A stretch of 21,131 nucleotides of DNA, taken from contig JAEYTV010000459.1 of the NCBI GenBank assembly GCA_023433855.1, forward strand, positions 1-21,131, written 5' to 3'. A model generated the notes under the pieces. It did not search any database. It was given only the letters and a program-made list of their open reading frames with translations, and was not told the DNA's origin. Below, one piece after another: positions 15,054 to 21,131 of the stretch. The stretch's first letter is position 1; each line of letters starts with the position of its first letter. Source of the stretch: Pseudomonadota bacterium (GTDB lineage Bacteria; Pseudomonadota; Alphaproteobacteria; Rhizobiales; Rhizobiaceae). The position numbers were made by a program, and so were the translations under genes.

Positions 15054-15800
15054 GTGATTACGACGCCAGCGACGGCTACAGTCGATTTCGGAAAGAGCGC
15101 AGTGGCCCGCTACATCCAGCTGGCGACATTGTTCAAGCGGCGCATCGAATCCGGGCAATGGCCCATCGGCAGCCAGATCCCCACCGTCGATGAACTGGCC
15201 ATCGAATGCGGCGTCGCCCGGGCCACCATTCGGCAGGCGCTCGACCAGTTGGAGAAGGAAAACCTGATCGAGCGGTTCCGCGCCAAGGGAACTTTCGTGC
15301 GCAGTCGGCCGCAGGAAGCGCTGTGGTGTGCGGTGCCAACCGACTGGTCCGGCCTGTTGCGCCCCAGCCACGACGCACGGATCGAAATCCTGAGCGATCG
15401 GCGTGACCGTGAGCTGCCGGATCTCCCCTACATGATCGGCAATACCGCGCCTAAATATCGCCAGCTCAATCGCCGCCACTGGCGCGAGGGGAAGCCCTTC
15501 CTGCTTACCGAACTCTATATCGACGAGCGCCTTTCGGACCGAATCAGGCAGAATGACTTTGAAACCAAGACGGCATTACGGCTGGTGACGGACGTGCCAG
15601 GGGTGGAGATCGTCGATGCGCAGCAGACGCTGACCATCCGCAGCGCCGACATGGACATTGCCAAGGCGCTCGACATTGCCATCAATGCGCCGGTCGCCGT
15701 CGTCTATCGCCGCGCGGTCGACCAGACGGGCACGGCCGTTCTGGTTGCTGAGGGCGTGTATCGCGGCGATGTGGTGCGTTTCGACGTCAAGTTGCGCTAG
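15054..15800 (+). CDS. GntR-family transcriptional regulator (HutC/UTRA type)
   Basis: A 248-residue protein. The GntR winged helix covers residues 17-85, with LFKRRIESGQWPIGSQIPTV and then VARATIRQALDQLEKENLI and KGTFV. A UTRA ligand-binding domain follows to the end (IEILSDR, KYRQLNRRHWREGKPFLLTE, LTIRSADMDIAKALDIAINAPVAVVYRRAV, YRGDVVRFDVKL). UTRA regulators sense small metabolites or CoA/organic-acid intermediates and usually repress neighbouring catabolic genes. The start is a GTG. The termination codon shares three bases with the stop of the convergent fused dehydrogenase gene, so the two genes are stacked tail to tail. It is the natural candidate to control the CoA-dependent operon on the right, although that promoter lies beyond the window. 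Confidence 0.92.
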   Translation: MITTPATATVDFGKSAVARYIQLATLFKRRIESGQWPIGSQIPTVDELAIECGVARATIRQALDQLEKENLIERFRAKGTFVRSRPQEALWCAVPTDWSGLLRPSHDARIEILSDRRDRELPDLPYMIGNTAPKYRQLNRRHWREGKPFLLTELYIDERLSDRIRQNDFETKTALRLVTDVPGVEIVDAQQTLTIRSADMDIAKALDIAINAPVAVVYRRAVDQTGTAVLVAEGVYRGDVVRFDVKLR

Positions 15801-17815
15801 CTGGCCCGGCGGAAGCCAAAGCCAGTTGCCGCTTCCACCTCATCAAGAGCTTTGGCGGTTTTCTGACGGTCCTGCCTGGCATGCCAATAGAGTGGACCGC
15901 CCTCCCATGCCGGAAAGCCATAACCGTGCACCAGGACGACGTCGATGTCGCTGCTACGCTGAGCCACGCCATCCTGCAGCACGAGTTGTGCCTCATTGAC
16001 GATGGCCGCCAGGGCACGGCGCTGAATTTCGTCGGCATCGAAGGCTCGTCGGTCCGCAACCTTTGAATTTGCTTCGATTAAGGTTGCGACAGCGGGATCG
16101 ACATGGCGTTTCCCGCGCTCGTCATAGCGATACCAGCCGGCGCCCACCTTTCTCCCCAATCGCCCGGCCTCGCAAAGACGATCGGGGATGGTGACATAGC
16201 GTTCACGCGGGTCGCGCGTGGCCGCCAGGCGCTGGCGCGTCTTCCAGGCGATGTCGAGCCCGGATAGGTCCGAGACTGCAAATGGTCCCATGGCAAAGCC
16301 AAAGGCTTCCAGTGCGGCGTCCACTTGATATGGACTGGCGCCCTCCTCGACCATGAACTCGCATTGTCGGCGATAGGCGGAATAGATGCGGTTCCCGATA
16401 AACCCCTCAGACAAGCCCGAGACCACTGCGATCTTGCCGATCTGCCGCGCCAGCTTGAGCCCGGTGACGAGCGCCTGATCCGATGCCTGGGGCGTTCGAA
16501 CGACCTCCAGCAGTTTCATCACGTTGGCGGGACTGAAGAAATGCAGGCCAATGACCGATTCGGGCCGATGCGTTGCGGCGGCGATGGCGGCGATATCCAG
16601 ATAGGAGGTGTTGGTGGCGAGGACCGCGTCCGGTCGTGCGACTGCGTCAAGCCGGGCGAAGAGGTCCTGCTTGACGGCTAGATCTTCGAAAGCAGCCTCG
16701 ATGATGAGGTCACAGTCGCCCAGATCGGCCAATGCGATGCTGCCTGTGAGCGCGGCGCGCCGGCCGGCGCTTTCGCTAGTGCTGCATCGCCCGCTCGCCA
16801 CGTCGTCCGCCAGCATCTTCTCGATCCGGTCGATGCCGCGAGAGAGCGCTGGCTCGTCCTGCTCGATGAGATGAACTGTCAGTCCGGCATTGAGCAGGCA
16901 GACGGCGATGGCAGCCCCCATGGTCCCGGCACCGACGACGCCAACGGTGCGCACGGGAAGAGGTGGGGTGCCCGACACACCATCAACTCGTCCGGACTCG
17001 CGCTCGGCAAAAAACAGGTGGCGGAGTGCTGCCGCTTCAGCGCTTGAGCGCAGCCGCTGAAACACGGCGCGTTCGCGCGCGAGCATGGCATTGAATGGCG
17101 CGCTGTCGGCATCGCGTAACAAGGTTATGGCATGGAGAATGTTTGGTCGCCGGCGACCGCGGCGCATTGCCTTTTCGCCGGCTGCGGTGATCTCGGCGTC
17201 GCTCGCCTTTAGCACGGGAGCGTCGCCCAGGCGGCGCTTGGTATTTGCCATTGATCGGGCATGGGCGAGTGCGGTGGCGAGCAGGTCCCCATCCGCGAGC
17301 GCATCGATCAACCCCAGGGTCAGGGCCTCCGGTGCGGGAACCCGCTGGCCGCTGCAGACCAGATCGATTGCTTTCGCCACATTGACGAGCCGCACGAGTC
17401 GCTGTGTACCGCCGGCACCCGGAACCATGCCGAGCCTGACTTCCGGCAGGCCGACCACGGCATCGGACGTCGCTACCCGGGCGTCGCAGCCCAGCGCCAG
17501 CTCGAACCCTCCGCCCAAAGCGGCACCATGGATCGCGGCGACCACCGGTATCGGCAGAGCCTCGATGGCGGCGATCACGGCGGGCAATTGGGGCTCCCCC
17601 AGCGGCGCGCCGAATTCGCGGATATCGGAGCCCGACACGAAGGTCTTGCCAGCGCCGATGATGACGGCACCCTTTGACGCGGTCTGTGCCAGTTGGGCGA
17701 GCGCATCGAGCAGCCCCTGCCGCACCAATGTCGAGCCGGCGTTGACGGGAGGGTTGTCGATGACGATGACCGCAATATCGCCCTCAAAGCGCAGGTGGAT
17801 CGGGTTGTTCGTCAT
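15797..17815 (-). CDS. bifunctional enoyl-CoA hydratase / 3-hydroxyacyl-CoA dehydrogenase (FadB/FadJ-like)
   Basis: A 672-residue fusion. The crotonase domain spans about residues 1-190 and keeps both catalytic glutamates: GGGFELALGCD (Glu105) and LPEVRLGMVPGAGG (Glu125). The Rossmann domain starts at VGVVGAGTMGAAIAVCLLNAG (291-311). The catalytic histidine is in GLHFFSPANVMKLLEVV (His425). Two C-terminal dehydrogenase domains follow (SEGFIGNRIYSAYRRQ onward, and LVHGYGFPAWEGGP near the end). It hydrates a 2-enoyl-CoA and oxidises the 3-hydroxyacyl-CoA with NAD. No thiolase gene lies beside it in the window, so the product may be handled elsewhere or the ring/branched-acid route may end differently. 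It is the last gene of the minus-strand operon and overlaps the previous gene by 4 nt (ATGA at 17812-17815). Confidence 0.95.
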   Translation of the reverse strand: MTNNPIHLRFEGDIAVIVIDNPPVNAGSTLVRQGLLDALAQLAQTASKGAVIIGAGKTFVSGSDIREFGAPLGEPQLPAVIAAIEALPIPVVAAIHGAALGGGFELALGCDARVATSDAVVGLPEVRLGMVPGAGGTQRLVRLVNVAKAIDLVCSGQRVPAPEALTLGLIDALADGDLLATALAHARSMANTKRRLGDAPVLKASDAEITAAGEKAMRRGRRRPNILHAITLLRDADSAPFNAMLARERAVFQRLRSSAEAAALRHLFFAERESGRVDGVSGTPPLPVRTVGVVGAGTMGAAIAVCLLNAGLTVHLIEQDEPALSRGIDRIEKMLADDVASGRCSTSESAGRRAALTGSIALADLGDCDLIIEAAFEDLAVKQDLFARLDAVARPDAVLATNTSYLDIAAIAAATHRPESVIGLHFFSPANVMKLLEVVRTPQASDQALVTGLKLARQIGKIAVVSGLSEGFIGNRIYSAYRRQCEFMVEEGASPYQVDAALEAFGFAMGPFAVSDLSGLDIAWKTRQRLAATRDPRERYVTIPDRLCEAGRLGRKVGAGWYRYDERGKRHVDPAVATLIEANSKVADRRAFDADEIQRRALAAIVNEAQLVLQDGVAQRSSDIDVVLVHGYGFPAWEGGPLYWHARQDRQKTAKALDEVEAATGFGFRRAS

Positions 17816-18576
17816 TCCCCGCTCCAGACCGGTGGGCGCTTTTCAACGACGGCGCGGGTGGCCTCACGCGCATCAGCGGTGCGCATCAGGCGGGTGCTGT
17901 AGACCTGTTCACCGGCATAGCCTTCTTCCACCGGCAGGAATTCGGCCTCGTTCATTGACTTCTTGCCCAAGCGCTGACCGAGCGGGGCCTTGCTGGCAAT
18001 CAGGCTCGCCAATTCCATGGCGCGGGTCATCAGGGCCTCCGGCGGCACAATTTGCTGCACGAAACCGAAGCGCCAGGCATCGTCGACGCTCAGCGGTAGC
18101 CCGGTGAAGACCATGTGACGCAGCACGCCCTGGGGCAGGTGACGCCCGAGATGGGCCGTACCGCCACAGCGGCCGACATTGATCTCGGGCAGGCTGAAGC
18201 GCGCATTGGGACTGGCCAGGCGAATGTCAGCCACGGAAGCGAGGACGCATCCGGCTCCCAGGGCCGGACCATTGACCGCGGCGATGACGGGGACGGCGCA
18301 ATGACGAACGGCGGCGAAGCACCTGCGCACCACGGCGGCGCGTTCTTCGTCGTCAGCGACCGATGCCGCCAGAAATTCGTGCAGATCCAGGCCGGCACAG
18401 AAGGCCTTGGTTCCCGCGGCGGTCAGCACAACGCAGCGCACTTCCACCCGTTCGGCAAAGCTCTCGAACAGATGAGCGATTTCTTCATAAAGCGCTATGG
18501 TGAGCGCGTTGACGGGCGGCCGATCGAGCGTCACGACGGCGATATTGTCTGTGATGGTGAGTTGGAGGCTCGTCAT
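17812..18576 (-). CDS. enoyl-CoA hydratase/isomerase (crotonase) family protein
   Basis: A 254-residue single-domain crotonase. The oxyanion-hole block is AFCAGLDLHEFLAA (residues 58-71), followed by NGPALGAGCVLASVADIRLA (102-121) and SLPEINVGRCGGTAHLGR. Of the two hydratase glutamates, the second is kept (Glu131 in LPEINVG), but the first is Val111 (GAGCVLA instead of GGGxE). A dehydratase, isomerase, decarboxylase or hydrolase role is therefore as likely as plain hydration. The ATG at 18576 overlaps the stop of the LigI-like gene as ATGA and has AAGGAC upstream; an upstream in-frame extension to 18681 is only antisense to that gene's end and is rejected. It is coupled on both sides within the operon. 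Confidence 0.92.
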   Translation of the reverse strand: MTSLQLTITDNIAVVTLDRPPVNALTIALYEEIAHLFESFAERVEVRCVVLTAAGTKAFCAGLDLHEFLAASVADDEERAAVVRRCFAAVRHCAVPVIAAVNGPALGAGCVLASVADIRLASPNARFSLPEINVGRCGGTAHLGRHLPQGVLRHMVFTGLPLSVDDAWRFGFVQQIVPPEALMTRAMELASLIASKAPLGQRLGKKSMNEAEFLPVEEGYAGEQVYSTRLMRTADAREATRAVVEKRPPVWSGE

Positions 18577-19484
18577 TGGCCAAGTCCTTGTGTCCGGCGA
18601 GCAAATGGTTCGAACCCATAGAGCTCCGTGGGGTTGTCGACGAGAATATGCTGGGCCAGAGCCGCGTCGTGCCCGGTCCACTCGGCAAACAGATCGAGCA
18701 GTTGGCCAACATCGGGGCGGTTGTTATCCATGCCGACATGAGGCCAATCCGAAGCCCAGAGCAGGCGCCTGGAATTGGCGGCTATCAGCGCGTCGTGGAA
18801 GAGCCGTATATCGACATAGCCGGGGGCTTGCTGCGAAGCGCGGCAGAGCGCGAGCTTGACCCATATTTCGCTATCAGCAAGGGCAGCGAGTACAGCTTGA
18901 AAGGCCGGGCTGGAAGTGCCAGCGGCTGTATCAAACCGCGCCATGTGCTCGAGCACAATCGGCAGGCCGAGTTGCACCAAGGCTTGACGTTGATCGGCAA
19001 AGGTCGCCGCGTCGCACCAGAGCTGCGCATGAAGGCCGATCTCGGCCATGGCAGGCGCCAGATGATGGAGGTCCTCCAGTCCAGCCGCCCCGCGAAACCG
19101 TGATGTTCCGTCCGGCAACGTCAAATGCACGAAGCGCAGGCCCACCACTCCGGCCGCCTTGAGCTCTGCAAGGTGCGTTTCACCGGTGCCGGCGAAGGCG
19201 GTGCCAATGCCGCGCAGTGTTCCAGGCGCGGCTGCGATAGCCTGGATGATGGCGCCGCAATCGTTCGCATAGACCGCCGGCTGAACGAGAACGGCGCGCG
19301 TGACGCCGGTCTTGTCTAGCAGTTCGCGATGCCGCACCGCGTCGGCGTCGGGCAAGGGATAATGAGGCGGGTGGACGAGAGGAAAGTCCGCTGCAGGGCC
19401 AAAAACATGGGTGTGGCAGTCGCAGGCACCTCCCGGTAGCGGGAGGGTGGGCGCATGGCTCGGCGGGAGGGCGACCCGGCCCAT
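18573..19484 (-). CDS. LigI-like amidohydrolase, second paralogue (2-pyrone-4,6-dicarboxylate hydrolase family)
   Basis: A 303-residue TIM-barrel hydrolase. It has CDCHTHVFGP (21-30, HxH at 24/26), VLVQPAVYANDC (65-76), VVGLRFVHLTLP (113-124), IVLEHMARFD (176-185) and LLWASDWPHVG (241-251, Asp246). It belongs to the same family as the product of 10377-11246 but is clearly diverged: VLEHMAR replaces IDHMGR, WASDWPH replaces WGTDWPHP, and PDVG replaces PDDG. It probably has a different lactone, pyrone or amide substrate. It is embedded in a CoA-dependent operon, starting one base into the stop of the decarboxylase-like gene (TGATG) and ending inside the crotonase start (ATGA). This tight coupling suggests it works in the same route. 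Confidence 0.87.
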   Translation of the reverse strand: MGRVALPPSHAPTLPLPGGACDCHTHVFGPAADFPLVHPPHYPLPDADAVRHRELLDKTGVTRAVLVQPAVYANDCGAIIQAIAAAPGTLRGIGTAFAGTGETHLAELKAAGVVGLRFVHLTLPDGTSRFRGAAGLEDLHHLAPAMAEIGLHAQLWCDAATFADQRQALVQLGLPIVLEHMARFDTAAGTSSPAFQAVLAALADSEIWVKLALCRASQQAPGYVDIRLFHDALIAANSRRLLWASDWPHVGMDNNRPDVGQLLDLFAEWTGHDAALAQHILVDNPTELYGFEPFARRTQGLGQ

Positions 19485-20041
19485 CAGGCTCGCGCCTCAA
19501 GCGGAGGCGAAACACCCTCAGGCAGGGGAAGTTCATGGGCGTTGAGCGTCATCGCAACCATGGAATAGTAGCCGATAATAGCCGTGAGTTCGACCGCGCC
19601 CACAACGTCCCATCGTGCCAATATCAGTTGATAGGTGGGCTCGGAGACAAAGCGATCGCGCAGCAACTCCGTCGCAAAGCCATGCACGGCGGCAGCGTCA
19701 GCATCCATGTCGGCCGGACGGTGACCCTGTTTGATTGCTTCGATGATCGGCATCTCCAGCTGGGCCCTGATCGCTTCCCGTTCATGCAGATGCCATTCGA
19801 CCTGGCAATCCCAATGACGGGCAGTCACCAGGATGGCCAACTCGCTCAGACGGCCCGGCAGGCTGGTACGGTAGCGCAGCAGTTCCCCGAACTGCTGCCA
19901 CTTGTCTGCCAGTTCCGGCCGATGAATGGCGGCGCGCAAGGGACCCACCAGCATGCCGCGGGGACCCGATACGACAGCATCGTGGATGCGCTTCTGATCG
20001 GCTGACATCTGATCGGGCGTAAGGATTGGAATACGCGACAT
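19484..20041 (-). CDS. carboxymuconolactone decarboxylase (CMD) family protein
   Basis: A 185-residue all-helical protein of the CMD/AhpD superfamily, recognised by LPGRLSELAILVTARHWDCQ (overlapping the core helix), VEWHLHEREAI and the later helix LILARWDVVGAVELTAIIGYYSMVAM. The AhpD-type CxxC redox pair is absent: the position reads DCQVEWHLH, which resembles true gamma-CMD and its many lactone- or keto-acid-linked relatives rather than a peroxidase. CMDs decarboxylate carboxymuconolactone to an enol-lactone. A TTG at 20057-20059 would overlap the CoA-transferase stop, but the ATG at 20041 has CCGGAG 8 bases upstream and gives the natural MSRIPILTPDQM start, so I prefer it. Together with the LigI-like partner it hints at a lactone step. 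Confidence 0.88.
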   Translation of the reverse strand: MSRIPILTPDQMSADQKRIHDAVVSGPRGMLVGPLRAAIHRPELADKWQQFGELLRYRTSLPGRLSELAILVTARHWDCQVEWHLHEREAIRAQLEMPIIEAIKQGHRPADMDADAAAVHGFATELLRDRFVSEPTYQLILARWDVVGAVELTAIIGYYSMVAMTLNAHELPLPEGVSPPLEARA

Positions 20042-20055
20042 CGGCGTTGCTCCGG

Positions 20056-21131
20056 TCAAGTGTGAGGAGAGCCACCGGCCTCGGCCGGCGCCTGAATGGC
20101 AAATTCGGCGAGAACCTCGGCGGTATGCTCGCCCAGCAATGGCGGATGGCGGTCGCGCCGCAACTGGGCATTACGGAACCGCATGGGACTGGCAATCAGA
20201 TCGACACTACCCGCCAAGGGATGGGGCATTTGCATCTGCATGGCGCGATGCCTGACCTGCTCATCCTGCAGCACCGCCGGGATGGTGTTGATGGGGCCGC
20301 AGGGCACACCTGCCGCGTCCAGGCGAGCCAACCAATCGGCCATATCTCCCTCGGCGAAGGCGGCGCGGATGATCTCGCCGAGAACCAGACGGTTTCGCAC
20401 GCGATCTGCGTTGGCCGCGAAGCGGATGTCGGTTGCGAGTTCAGGCTGTTCGATCACCTCGCAGAACTTGGCGAACTGACTATCATTGCCGACGACCAGG
20501 ACCAGATGTCCGTCGCGGCAGGGAAAGACATCCTGCGGCTGGATATTGGGATGAGCATTGCCGGCGCGCTGGGGCGGCGTGCCGGAGACGAGGTAATTCA
20601 TGGCCTGATTGGCAAGAAAGCCAACCTGTACATCCAGCATCGCGATATCGATGTGGTCGCCAGCGCCGGTGACGCTGCGATGCGCAAGGGCACCCAGCGT
20701 GGCGATGGCCGCATACATGCCGGTCATGATGTCGACGATGGGCACACCGACCTTTTCTGGTCCACCGCCCGGCATCCCGTCGGGTTCGCCGGTGACACTC
20801 ATCAGGCCCCCCATGGCCTGGATCATGAAGTCATAGGCTGGCTGTTCGCGTCGCGGGCCGGTCTGCCCGAAACCGGTGACGGAGCAATAGATGATGTCAG
20901 GCTTGACCGCCTTGAGGTCGTCATAGCCCAGGCCGTAGCGGTCCAATGTATCGACCTTGAAGTTTTCAATGACGATGTCGCAGTGCCGCACGAGTTCACG
21001 CACGACACGCTGGCCCTCCGCCGTGGCAATGTCCAGCGTGACGGAGCGTTTGCCGCGGTTTACGGCGAGAAAATAGCCGGCGTCGTTCGTGTCCCTGCCG
21101 TCAGAATCCTTCAGAAAGGGCGGGCCCCAAC
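20056..21131 (-). CDS. family III CoA-transferase (CaiB/BaiF), partial at the window edge
   Basis: The frame is open to the last base of the window, so about 35 N-terminal residues (judged from the family) lie outside. The visible part begins WGPPFLKDSDGRD, then NRGKRSVTLDI, IVIENFKVDTLDRYGLGYDDL, DIIYCSVTGFGQTGP, YDFMIQAMGGLMSVTG and the catalytic-Asp block VPIVDIMTGMYAAIATLGAL (visible Asp133, corresponding to about 169 in full-length family members). Family III enzymes move CoA between carboxylates through aspartyl-CoA and glutamyl-type intermediates. Here it would activate the acid that the rest of the operon degrades. It is the most upstream visible gene of the operon; its stop lies 15 nt before the preferred CMD start. 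Donor and acceptor acids are unknown. Confidence 0.94.
   Translation of the reverse strand, partial: WGPPFLKDSDGRDTNDAGYFLAVNRGKRSVTLDIATAEGQRVVRELVRHCDIVIENFKVDTLDRYGLGYDDLKAVKPDIIYCSVTGFGQTGPRREQPAYDFMIQAMGGLMSVTGEPDGMPGGGPEKVGVPIVDIMTGMYAAIATLGALAHRSVTGAGDHIDIAMLDVQVGFLANQAMNYLVSGTPPQRAGNAHPNIQPQDVFPCRDGHLVLVVGNDSQFAKFCEVIEQPELATDIRFAANADRVRNRLVLGEIIRAAFAEGDMADWLARLDAAGVPCGPINTIPAVLQDEQVRHRAMQMQMPHPLAGSVDLIASPMRFRNAQLRRDRHPPLLGEHTAEVLAEFAIQAPAEAGGSPHT

Noticed and set aside
17085..18107. 340-codon plus-strand open frame
   Set aside because: Antisense to the crotonase domain and the stand-alone crotonase; Ser/Arg/Pro-rich shadow translation.
1..21131. CRISPR arrays, tRNA or rRNA genes, prophage or toxin-antitoxin systems
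   Set aside because: No regularly spaced repeats, cloverleaf-like or rRNA-like sequence, or recognisable phage or toxin proteins were seen on either strand.

Overview
The window is GC-rich, densely coded bacterial DNA, most likely from the Pseudomonadota and probably an alphaproteobacterium of the Rhizobiales or Sphingomonadales type. That placement is an inference from the protein families: a Tat-exported PotD-like binding protein, a Bug/TctC binding protein, LigI-like hydrolases, and abundant IclR, GntR and LysR regulators. No rRNA, tRNA, CRISPR array or intact transposase was seen. Nearly every gene looks like transport, regulation or catabolism of small organic acids, as in an accessory or megaplasmid-type catabolic region.

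Layout. (A) 1-6626: the 3' end of a beta-hydroxyacid dehydrogenase gene, then a five-gene minus-strand operon. The operon encodes two ABC permeases, a Tat-signal binding protein, an ATPase and an Asp/Glu racemase-like protein, and runs divergently from a LysR gene. A perfect 8-bp inverted repeat lies in the divergent promoter. (B) 6627-7162: a scar region with direct and inverted repeats that look like insertion-sequence ends, the truncated start of an unknown gene, and a frameshifted remnant of a dehydrogenase related to the one at the left edge. (C) 7163-8928: a DJ-1/Hsp31-like protein and an IclR regulator. (D) 9190-14760: an orphan TctC-type binding protein and a LigI-like hydrolase on the minus strand, divergent from a DUF6282 metal-hydrolase candidate and a zinc-free quinone oxidoreductase. 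An alpha/beta-hydrolase that lacks its serine nucleophile follows. (E) 15054-21131: a GntR/UTRA regulator that shares its stop-codon bases with a convergent, tightly overlapped minus-strand operon. In transcription order this encodes a family III CoA-transferase (cut by the window edge), a carboxymuconolactone-decarboxylase-like protein, a second LigI-like hydrolase, a crotonase-fold protein and an ECH/3-hydroxyacyl-CoA dehydrogenase fusion.

How they may work together. Module A would import a small anionic or amine-type solute and process it with a racemase-fold enzyme under LysR control. Module D looks like uptake and hydrolysis of a carboxylated, perhaps lactone or pyrone-like, compound. 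Module E looks like CoA activation of an acid followed by hydration, oxidation and lactone/ring chemistry, an arrangement I do not recognise as a named pathway. The strongest novelty candidates are the module E operon, the racemase-fold protein lacking both usual catalytic cysteines, and the repeat-flanked scar next to a decayed dehydrogenase copy.
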